DNA of 64,000 bases from Haberlea rhodopensis (taxonomy: Eukaryota > Streptophyta > Magnoliopsida > Lamiales > Gesneriaceae): contig CAJQUN010000040.1 in the NCBI GenBank assembly GCA_907163345.1, positions 248,001-312,000 of the forward strand, read 5' to 3'. The notes beneath the pieces are model-generated. The model did not search any database and was not told the DNA's origin. It worked only from the letters and a program-made list of their open reading frames with translations. The position numbers and the translations under genes are program-made. Positions 21,551-31,314 of this stretch are shown in pieces (within the stretch, counting starts at the first letter, position 1; each line of letters starts with the position of its first letter).

Positions 21551-22960
21551 TTACTGGTTATTATGTCCCGCAGCCACAGATGTTCCATCCACGCTTATTA
21601 CCCGGCGGCAATGTTGAAATCCTTCTACACATGGTCGGAAGGCCCAGAACACGTAATTCAATGTCTTCTCTCTTGGTCTGGCATTGTCAAGGTGAACCCA
21701 CTCAATGACGGTGCCGGGATTCCATTTTTGCAAAGCTCCCGTATAGTAAGGCAGTTTCTGAACGGAGCTCTCCCATGTCCCATACACATTCTCAACAGCA
21801 CGTCGCAAACTAAACCATCCTTTTGCATAAGAGATCTCAAATCCATATTTGTCTTTGACTGTTTGAATTACATACTTTATCTCGAAAGCTGGATCACGCC
21901 GAACAATTCCCACTAACAAGCTAGCAATCATGTTTTTGTCCAAATTTGCATGATCGATAGACAGCTCACTCAAAAGGCATGTGTGAGAACCTCCATATTT
22001 GTTTATTTTGAATAATCCAACTTTCTTCTTCAACGAGGCGCGCAGGTACCATCTACAAGGTGCATCTTCTGTACTGTGTTTGCACACAACTTTCCACAAT
22101 GTTTTTGTACTTTTCACAACGCGGTACTTTCGTTTTGCAACACGTACAGAGTAATCCTTTACAGCTGCCTGCAGATGTGCTTTATTTTTGAAGACCATAT
22201 CTACATGCATATCCCCTTTGGAGTAATCGTAATAACTACCCCATTTACCTGTTGGAATGTCTACTGAGTCTGCAAATACTTCAGGATGTGTCATTGAGAA
22301 GAATGGAATTGTTGGATAAAGGACATGACTAGTTGTCGTGGTTGTCTCCGGTACATTAACTGACACTTCTTGGGTGATTGGGATCCCTTCATCTTCATCT
22401 GCAATTGTTTCTGACATGACACAAATGTCAACCCCATCGTCATCAGCATCATCCTCGGACGGAATATCATCTGGTTCTGACTGAATATCATTTCCCAATT
22501 CAGCGAAACTGTCTGCTAGTGGCTCAGGAGCAATAACATCAGCATCTATTGGATCGTCATCGTGGTGTCTACCGGAGACAGTCGGTCGTTCTGCAACTAC
22601 AGGCAAACGATCTACATTTTCTGGAATATAATCATAGTTTCTTTGTTCCGTTTCTATGTAAAGTTCCAAGCAACTAAGACCTTGTTCTGAATCCAATAGC
22701 CATGCTAAATTATAATCATTATCGAATGGCAAAATTGTCTGTCGTACCCCGGCAAAATCTCTAAACATATGTCTTACATGTATTTTCAGAAGAAACTGGT
22801 TGCCATCGATGCCCGTGATATTATATATTTCGGTCAACAACTGCATAAAATTAATTGTGCGAGATATTGTGGTAACTCTTATTGGACCACGATCATATCT
22901 AATGGTATCCAAATCCTGTAATATATTACCTCCACAATATAATAATATTTGAATCGACAT
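21551..22960 (-). pseudogene. MuDR-type MULE transposase, C-terminally truncated
   Basis: A single open frame of 469 codons reads left. Residues 1-110 resemble the N-terminal module of plant MULE transposases (LLYCGGNI, RFEPI-like region). An acidic linker follows, around residues 130-230. Residues 230-330 are the MuDR DNA-binding domain (PF03108), with the zinc ribbon C-x5-C-x-W to HTC (VCKHSTEDAPCRWYL, KYGGSHTC). The YAKGWFSLRRAVENVYGTWE segment is typical. The MULE catalytic domain begins at PCVEGFQHCRRVISVDGTS, where VDG carries the first catalytic Asp. Sequence then leaves the family at about 21590 and runs into antisense PMD-gene sequence. The second Asp and the Glu are absent, so it cannot cut DNA but might still bind the TIRs. 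The promoter lies in the right TIR. Confidence 0.88.
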
Positions 22961-23194
22961 ATCTGAAAAATTTATAAAATATTACAAATAATTAATAAAT
23001 TTATAAAATCAATATGATAAAATCAATAATATAACAACATTTTTACCTGAAAAATACTTCGAGAGTGGTTAATTGAGATTGGAGATTGAACAATTGTAAC
23101 GATAAAAATAAGATAAGAAACTATGATGATATGTGATTTTCGCTTCGGTATGAAAAATGAAGAGCGCGACCGGGGTATTTATACCCGAGAAGGC

Positions 23195-23426
23195 GCCATC
23201 GTAGATGGCGCCTTCATAAAAAAAATTAATTTTTTTATATGAAGGCGACATCCAAGATGGCGCCTTCAATTATTTTTTTTATCATATACAGAAGCCGCCA
23301 TCTCAGATGGCGCCTTTACATGAAGGCGCCATCTGAGATGGCGTTTTGAGTCATTTTAAAAACGAATTTCAAATTCGGATATTTTGTTAAATTATTTTTT
23401 TTTCCGATTATTTTAATAAAAAACCC
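23195..23426 (-). repeat. Right TIR of the MULE with four palindromes
   Basis: Inverted counterpart of 18900-19132. Palindromes lie at about 23191 (GGCGCCATC-GTA-GATGGCGCC), 23245 (one mismatch), 23295 and 23324. It ends AAAAAACCC before the TSD copy TCGGTACCCA. Confidence 0.92.
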
Positions 23427-23436
23427 TCGGTACCCA

Positions 23437-24640
23437 TGTAAGTTAAATATTATTTAAACCACCGAACACAATTTATTTGTTTGAATTTGATCTCCAATTT
23501 CTAAAAATATCAAAATACCCTTATTTATTATTATAAATCTCACTTATTCTTTGATTCTTCTCTCTCTTCTTCCATTAATTTTACTCCGGTTTCCATATTT
23601 ATTATCCATTGCATCTTCCAAAACCCATGTCGTCTTCTTTCTTCCCAAAAGTAAATGTCGATCCCCAAATTTCTTCATCCTTGAAAAATAAAAAAAATGT
23701 TGCAGAAATTGGGGGGAAGAACTACAAACAAATTTCATGATATTGAGAAATCTCCAAGAAAATTGAGAACCATTTGTTGCACTCCCAGGAACTGTACTCT
23801 TTACTCTCTTCGATTATAAATTTGACCGATTTGGATTCAAGTGAGAAGGTGAGTGGAAAAACTTTCTGTTTTGATAAATTTTGTTTTAGGTTGGAAATTT
23901 AATTGGCTATTTCTTGTTGAATTGATCATTATGGAAAGCAAAATTCATTTTTGGAACTGGTGTTGGAAGCATGTTGATATACTTTGTTCTTTGTGAGTTT
24001 CTACTGCCGAACGATGAATTTGAGGTTCTTTGGTTGAATAATTGAAATTTGGCAGAATAGATTCCAGCATCAATTCACATTAAAGTTAACCATGTAGTAA
24101 ATAGTTTGATTGGTATTTAGGCTAATCAAAACTTATTCATACATTGTTTTGTTGATATAACAGCTTTTATAATGGAATATTTGTTGAGTAAAGGCCAACC
24201 ACAATTCGATCCAGAAGTTAGAGAATGATTGATATTTGTGTATGCATGATATTTTGGTTCCCCGATTTTTCTGTGAAGATTTTTTGAGTTCGATTGTAAT
24301 AATTATCGACTAGCTTATGCGAAAGTTATAGATTGCCAACAATCTCCCATCCTCATCCCGCATGGAATGTGTTTCAGAAATTATGCGCAATCGGTTATAC
24401 TTATGGTATGATGGATGGAAGAGAATCAATAGCTGATGATGGAAACATATAGCTAATGATTTTCGAATGTAAAAGAGATCAAGATGTATAACTGAGATCC
24501 AACTCATATACATAATTTGTATAAATAAGTTTTGTGTTGTAATATTATTTATTGTGCTTTATGAACATTTTTTGCCACCATTGAATGATAGAATACATTA
24601 TAACTATTATGTTATATTTTTTGGTAAGACATTTTGTACA
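23437..24640. other. AT-rich region, no gene recognised
   Basis: A pyrimidine-rich block (TTCTTCTCTCTCTTCTTCC at about 23555) looks like a plant 5' leader, but no coding exon follows. GAAGGTGAGTGG near 23845 could be a splice donor. Nothing else is supportable. Confidence 0.4.
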
Positions 24641-24649
24641 ATTATGTGT

Positions 24650-27600
24650 TTTTGTAGTACAGAAAATGACTACTTTTGGTACAAAGTAGTATACCAACTT
24701 TCAAATTTTCAAGCTGTTTTGTACCACATATAGTTTATATAGTACAATAAATCAGTGTATTTTGCACCACGGCATAGCTTATATAGTACCACAAATCAAT
24801 ATATTTAGTATCACATAGTAACTTATATAATACCACAAATTATGTTATTTAGTACCAAAAATATGTTATTTAATACCACATATTAACTTATATAATACAA
24901 CAAATAAATATATTTAGTACAACATAGTAATTTATATAGTACCACAAATTATGTTATTTAATACCAAAAATATGTTATTTAGTATCATATATTAGCATAT
25001 ATATACCACATATCAGTATTTTTGATACCACAAATTAATATATTTAGTACCACAGAGTAACTTATATAGTACTACAAATTATGTTATTTAGTACCATAAA
25101 TATATTATGTAGTACCACAAAGTAGCTTATATAGTACCACAAATCAGTATACTTGGTACCACAAATCAGTATATTTAGTACCACAGATTAGCTTATATGG
25201 TTCCACAAATCAATGTATTTGGTATCACAAATCAGTATATTTGTTACCACACATTAGTATATTCGGTACCACAAATCAGTATATTTAGTACAACGAAGTA
25301 ACTTATATAGTACCACAAATTATATTATTTAGTACCAGAAATATATTATTTAGTACCACGAGGTAGCTTATATAGTACCACAAATCAGTATATTTGGTAC
25401 CACAAATCAATGTACTTAGTACCACAGATTAGCTTATACGGTTCCACAAATCAGTATATTTCATACCACAAATCAGTATATTTGTTACCACAAATCAGAA
25501 TATTTGGTACCACAAATCAGTATTTAGTACCACAGAGTAGCTTATATAGTACTACAAAATGTATATTTGGTACCACAAATCAGTATATTTAATACTACAG
25601 AATAGCTTATATTACATAAATTATGTATTTAGTACCAAAAATATGTTCTTTAATAACAAATCAATGTAATAGTACCATATATTAGCTTGTATAATACAAC
25701 AAATCAGTATATTTGGTATCATGAATCAGTATATTCAGTACCACATAGTAGCTTATATAATACAACAAATTATGTTATTTTTAGTACAGAAAATATGTTA
25801 TTTAATACCACATATTAACTTACATAATCTCACAAATCAGTATATTTGGTACCACAAATTAGCATATTTAGTACCACAAACTAGCTTATATAGTACCAAA
25901 AATATGTTATTTAGTACCACAAATCAGTATATTTAGTACCACATATTAGCTTATATAATACTACAAATCGGTATATTTAGTACCAACGATTAGCTTAGAT
26001 GTAAACTATCTATTTCGAATGTTAGATAACATACAGTAACATGTTAGATATAAATTTATTTGCAAAGATATCAAGTTATATATATATATATATCATTACC
26101 ATATATAAATGTATGATAGTCTGGTACTAAGTAAGCTTAGATGTGAACTATCTATTTCGAATGCTATATAACATAAAATGACATATTATATATAAAGTTA
26201 TTTGCAAATATACCAAGTTATATATATAATTACCATATATTAAATGTATAATAATGTTGTACTAAATAAGCTTAGATGCGAACTATCTATTTCGCATGTT
26301 ATATAACATAAAATGACATGTTATATATAAATCTGTTTGCAAATATATTAAGTCATATATATCATTACCATATACTAAATGTATGATAATGTGGTACAAA
26401 GATTAGCTTAGATAGGGATTATCTATTTCGCATGTTATATAACATAAAATGACATTTTATACATAAATTATTTGCAAATGTCAATAAATATAGTACCACA
26501 AATCAATATATCTAGTATCACAAATCAATATATATTGTACCACAAATTAGTTTATACAGTACCACAATTTGTGGTAATATTTAAGCTAATCATGGTACTA
26601 TATATACTTTAAATATACTGATTGTGGTACTACGTAAGCTAAAATGTGGTACTAAATATACTGATTTGCACTACTTGAGTTGTGTAATTACGCCAACCGC
26701 ACAAGGAAACTTCGTGGTACTAAATATATTGATTTGTGGTACCAAATATACTGATTTTTGGTACTATATAAGCTAATATGTTGTACTAAATATACTGATT
26801 TATTGTACTAAGTAACATATTTTTGGTACTAAATAACATAATTTGTGGAATATAAACTACTATGTGGTACTAAATATACTGATTTGTGATACCAAATATA
26901 CTGATTTGTGGCATCAAATATACTGATATGTGGTACTAAATATACTGTTTATGGTATTAAATAACATATTTTGGTACTAAATAAAATAATTTAATGTACT
27001 ATATATAGGCTACTATGTGGTACTAAATCCACTGATTTGTGGTACTATATAAACTGATTTGTTGTATTATATAAGTTAATTTGTCAGTACTAGATAACAT
27101 AATTTGTTGTATTATATAAGCCATTTGTTGTACAACATAACATAATTTGTGGTACTATATAAACTAATTTTGTGGTATTATATATACTGATTTATGATAC
27201 TGTATAAGATAATTTGTGGTACTAAATAACATAGTATGTTGTACTATATAAGCTAATTTGAGGTACTATATAACATATTTGTGGTAACATTTAAGCTAAT
27301 ATGTGGTACTATATATATATTGATTTGTGGTACTATATAAGCTAATTTGTAATACTATATAAGCTAAATTGTGGTATTAAATAACATAACTTGTTACACT
27401 ATATAAGCTAATTTGAGGTACTAAATAACATATTTTTTGGTACTACATAAACTAATATGTGGTACTATATAAGTTAATTTGTTGTACAACAGAAGTTAAT
27501 TTGTGACTACTAACATAAATTTTTTGTACTCATATTTGCATTTGGGGTACAATTAACAATAATATGTGGTGTGGTACTAAATGTATGGGAATGTGGTACA

Positions 27601-27650
27601 TATCATATACATTTGCGGTACAGTTAACACTAATATGCGGTACATCTGAT
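24650..27650. repeat. About 3 kb of ~22-bp repeats arranged as a giant inverted repeat
   Basis: From about 24650 to 25990 the sequence is built from degenerate copies of AGTACCACAAATCAGTATAT and close variants (with AGCTTATATAGTACC or AATTATGTTATTTAGTACC). From about 26490 to 27640 the same unit appears in reverse complement (TGATTTGTGGTACTAAATAT). The centre (25990-26490) holds four copies of a ~137-bp unit starting GCTTAGAT and containing CTATCTATTTCG, at about 25992, 26131, 26270 and 26406. Open frames here (for example 25410-25592) are repeats translated and not genes. No clear terminal sequence or TSD was found. Confidence 0.88.
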
Positions 27651-27787
27651 GAATTAGATAATTTCTAACATTCATGTTTTATGACTAAAAATTTTTTGTA
27701 CTGATATTTGCATAATTTTACATACAAGTAAGCACAACTGGCTTTTACCATCAAATTCCTGCAAATTTTACACACATATTCTTACAC

Positions 27788-28030
27788 TAGATACATCATC
27801 CCAATTCCCAACTTTTAAGAAGTGGTGTTGGAGGCATTTCTAGAGCCACATCTGCTCCCCTACAGTTCTCCTCACGAAATTATATATCCAAAGTTGATCG
27901 CCATCCTCTTCAACATAGACGACATTTTGTTTCGCTCGTACGTGAGAGTGCCCAAGTATAAATGCATTCTCTGATTGTTGAGCCTCATATAAGTCCTGCA
28001 ACTCTTCCATCATTCGAACATCCATTGGAT
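27788..28030 (-). pseudogene. C-terminal fragment of a KUP/HAK potassium transporter gene
   Basis: On the minus strand, EELQDLYEAQQSENAFILGH followed by SHVRAKQN corresponds to the C-terminal cytosolic tail of KUP/HAK/KT transporters, where ILGHS-x-VRAK is highly conserved. Other frames then give SSMLKRMAINFGY, ENCRGADVALEMPPTPLL and GMMYLV followed directly by TAA, the usual family end. At least two frameshifts separate these pieces. Only the last ~75 codons are present, with no membrane segments. It is fused to desaturase sequence at its 5' side. Intact proteins are plasma-membrane K+ transporters; this piece is inert. Confidence 0.83.
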
Positions 28031-28039
28031 TCTTGACTG

Positions 28040-28335
28040 ATCATGAAGTGTTTCTTCCTTTATCATATCTCTAACCAGAACAACAACTGGAAGTTCCTTT
28101 GCTCTTTCCCTTATTCCCTTGACCTGATCATGAAATCCATCAGAAACAGGATCAGACAAGAAATCTCGAGTTTGCCAACACTTTTCTATGGGCTTAAGTT
28201 GAACCAATATATTATTCTCAGCCAATCTTCCATGGATTTGAAAATCTAAAGCTTTTGAGGTGGCATCGAGTGTGTAACTTGAACATGAATCTCACGTGGA
28301 GGATTGGCAGGCTTCTTGATAGTAATCTCCCTGCG
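28040..28335 (-). pseudogene. Fragment of a stearoyl-ACP desaturase gene
   Basis: Minus-strand translation gives NPPREIHVQVTHSMPPQK and, after a stop where Glu is expected and a one-base deletion (near 28235), AENNILVQLKPIEKCWQ, DFLSDPVSDGFHDQVKGIRE and RAKELP. These are the start of mature plastid acyl-ACP desaturase (exon 2 region), which puts the first double bond into stearoyl-ACP. Homology stops near 28050, just after a DMIKEE motif that corresponds to DMITEEALPTYQ in the family. The remaining two thirds, including the di-iron ligands, are absent. The 5' edge at about 28335 coincides with TTTCGCAG, which looks like the original intron acceptor. The fragment was therefore copied from genomic DNA. 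Confidence 0.85.
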
Positions 28336-28339
28336 AAAA

Positions 28340-30470
28340 GATCAACATGCATAAAGAAAATTTTATTAAGACAGTTCACATAAAAAACACTTTCTCTTGT
28401 GTCTCACAAGGACAAGCCAATCAAAATACAAATCTAAATAGTAATCTATTCATGATTTCAAACGTTTTGCCAAATCAAAATTAGTAAATCTGAATCTGCT
28501 TATTGTGCCTTAAACACAACTATTGTAAGCTTTTAACAACAATGATCCCATATCAAACATATAGTCAAAGTGTGAGTATAAGACTCTGTATCAAAATCGA
28601 ATCCCTTTTGTATAAAGAAAGTCGTATAACATCTCTAATAAGCTCAATAACTAATAAAAGAAAAGTGGGTTCGTGTGTATGCGCCCTGTCCAGAGCTAGC
28701 CTGACAGAAAGTTCAATAAAAACGATTGACACTTAAAAGTAAGGTGAAGACTCTTTCCCCTAATCCAGTTAGCTAGGCAAGCTAGAAGTCCGTGACAACT
28801 GGTATCAGAGCGAGGTTGTGACACCAATAAATGTTGATTAATTATGTAAATAATAAACATAACCTACATGAACACAACTCTCACACATGCTAGATGCACC
28901 AAATAAATATTTAAAACTTATAGTTTGAGCAACTTAATTATAATTGTAATTTCATATTATTCCAATTTAGCTGGATTCAGACTCTTTCATAATCATTGAC
29001 ATGAAATGTTAAAATTCTAATAGAAGGATTATAAATAAATACAACTCAACATCTAGACAAGTATAATGGATGCGAAATCATGAAGTTTATAGAGAATATT
29101 AGAATTTAAATGTTCATGATGTTTTGCATAACAGTAGAAATATGTTATCAATGATAAGTTTAGAACTGAAATAGTGTAAATCTAACTTGACATTACAAAA
29201 GGAGGAGAAATCAACGCAAACACTAACTACAAGAAATTCATGTTTGAATTAAATAACCATATACACATACAGAAAATTAATGTATTACCAAGATTTCAAT
29301 CAAAAGTTTTGTATTTCGCAATGTGATGTTAGCTGTGTAATCTACCAAAAAAATTCTAGGGAAAAAAATGAAGGATTAGCTCAAATATATGAAGAAAATT
29401 GATGAGAAATAAATTGGGGGAAAAATTTTTTAACGTAAAAGAGAGGAAGAAGGAAATAAGGAATAAATGAGAAGAAGAGATGGGTATTTTAGTAACTTAC
29501 ATAGCTTAGGGACATGAAAATAAATTTCTTATCAAATGAGGAGTGCAGACTTCAAATAACACTAGCGGACGACGCACACGCGTTGCGTGTGTAACGTAAT
29601 AAATAAATATTTTGTATTGGATATGTGTAATACTTTACGCATCATATCACAATTTTTTAAAACAGATGAAGGGATTCTTTTTTTAAAAAACTGAAGCAGT
29701 TTTGGAACATGGAGGGAGAGATGTGATGCTTTTTTGTTTTACCTTTTTGCCTCTTAATAATAAAAAGCCAAGTAATTTGTTTGGGCATATAAGTAATTTG
29801 ACATTGGTTTATTTATGACGGACCAAAGTAGTTATTATAAGGGGTTTATACTTTATAATATAGTATAGATTATTAGGGACTGAACTTGAAAATGATATTG
29901 GATTTAGGGATTTATATGTAAGTCCCCCAATTCTTAATCCTTGAGACAATTTTTTTTTTGTACTAAAAGATTTTTTTAGCAAAGCACGACTAACCTTATT
30001 TTAGAAGGTTAATCCCGAAGGAAAACCTCACAACTTGTGTTAGAGGCCCCTTGACCAAGCAGATTGTAAATTGAGGGATGTGCATAGATGCTAGTGTTTC
30101 GAGTGAGAGAACAAATATGGTAGAAATCCAGGACAAACCCCCATAATATTTCAGTAAAAAATTGCCCAACACGAGATTCGAACATGAATTGTCGGATGAG
30201 TCACCCCACGTCACGTTAGTCCTTACCAATCTATTTATGCTCCTGGGACTCAAACCTGAGTATATCCAAAATGGATTATGAGCCTTAAATGTAATAAAAC
30301 ATGCAATCAAATAAAAATAATATAAATAGGCTAATTGCATTATACTCTCAACTAAAATATTTAAATGTAACCTCTCCCAAGTAAAATAAATAGGCAAGTG
30401 AATTTTAAGCTCATGTTTTTTTAAAAAATAAATAAAGAACCAAGTTTTATTAATTTTATTAGGGGGTTAT
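28340..30470. other. AT-rich intergenic region with an isolated PBS-like motif
   Basis: No gene is seen. TGGTATCAGAGCG at 28800-28812, two bases after CCGTGACA, looks like an initiator-methionine-tRNA primer site behind an LTR end, but no matching LTR pair was found. The palindromic ACACGCGTTGCGTGTGT block lies near 29577. A 133-codon minus-strand frame at 29996-30397 has no family features. Confidence 0.45.
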
Positions 30471-30474
30471 ACGT

Positions 30475-31125
30475 AGGGATGTTCATTTGGTTTTAACCGA
30501 ATTGAAATTTTTGGTTTTGAATTTACTAAACTGAACCGAAATTGTTCGGTTTTGTTTAAACCAAAAAATTAAATTTTTTTTTTGGAATTGGATTAACAAA
30601 TACACTGATTTTTTCTAAACTTTCGAACACAAGAATTTATAAATGCAGTCATTTTAAATTTCTGCAATGTGGTTTGGATTTTTATTCACTTTTGATAAAT
30701 TTTTAATTGAGATCATATACATGTTTTTGGGTTTTTATTCACTTGAGATATTGTTCAGCATACTTGAATATACATACTAAAAAATATATGTATCCAAATA
30801 TAAGAAGGCAAGCAGCTAAAATATTAAAAAATATATATTAAAAAGAATTTTAAAAAAATTCGGTTTTCTGTTCCAAGACACGGCCGTACCTTGAAACAGA
30901 AAACCGATTTTTAAAAAAAAAACCAAATCGAAATTTTTCGGTTAGGTTTGGGTTGTACCAAACTCATTCGGTTTGATTCGATCGATTAACTGAATCGATG
31001 AACGTACCTTGAAACAGAAAACCGGATTTTTTTTAAAAAACGAATCGAAATTTTTCGGTTACGTTCGGGAATTATACCAAACTCATTCGGATGATTCGAT
31101 CAATTAACTGAATCGATGAACACAT
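30475..31125. mobile_element. Probable hAT-type MITE (TGTTCAT family)
   Basis: The left border AGGGATGTTCATTTGGTT and right border GAATCGATGAACACATT form a short TIR (TGTTCAT/ATGAACA), as in the common plant AGGGGTGTTCA...TGAACACCCCT hAT MITEs. The inside is rich in TTCGGTTTTG-like motifs and AACCGAA complements. A segment of about 115-130 bp is tandemly duplicated (about 30882-31010 and 31011-31125). GGTTTTCTGTT...AACAGAAAACC near 30862-30906 forms a hairpin. TSDs could not be settled. Confidence 0.5.
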
Positions 31126-31314
31126 TAGATACACAACTTGAAATTATTATATGGGACGAATACAACTAGCTCAAATAAATAGTCAACCTAGTCTGTTCAG
31201 TATTTTATTATGATTTTTTTTTGAAACATTTTATTATTATTATGAAATTTTGATGGAGAGTATAGTGACAAAATTTTCTACTTACTTTTTGAAAGAAAAT
31301 TATATGAAATGGCG

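Larger units (their letters stand above)
18900..23426. mobile_element. Mutator-like element carrying a plant mobile domain gene and a truncated transposase
   Basis: A 4527-bp element is flanked by a perfect 10-bp direct repeat, TCGGTACCCA (18890-18899 and 23427-23436). The ends are inverted copies: GGGTTTTTTA at the left and its complement at the right. The TIRs of about 230 bp stay alignable throughout. Each contains four short palindromes and leads to an outward-in TATA box (TATAAAATAA near 19136 on plus; TATAAATACC near 23185-23176 on minus). Inside, a multi-exon plant mobile domain gene reads right from 19626, and a MuDR-type transposase reads left from 22960. They meet tail to tail at about 21590, where both are truncated. 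TSD size, long TIRs and transposase type all say MULE. It is non-autonomous because the catalytic core is incomplete. Confidence 0.93.

Noticed and set aside
25410..25936. Open frames with repeated VPQ/TTNQYI residues
   Set aside because: They are the 22-bp minisatellite in translation, with no start context or family resemblance.
23437..29580. One large transposon enclosing the minisatellite and captured gene fragments
   Set aside because: Weak similarity between 23490-23580 and the complement of 29430-29500 (polypyrimidine, AAAATACCC) was seen, but no TIR or TSD could be aligned.
27750..29600. Helitron ends for the captured fragments
   Set aside because: I looked for a TC start and a CTRR end with a preceding hairpin and found no convincing pair.
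29996..30397. 133-codon frame with hydrophobic stretches
   Set aside because: Composition reflects AT-rich DNA; no motif, signal peptide or homologue recognised.
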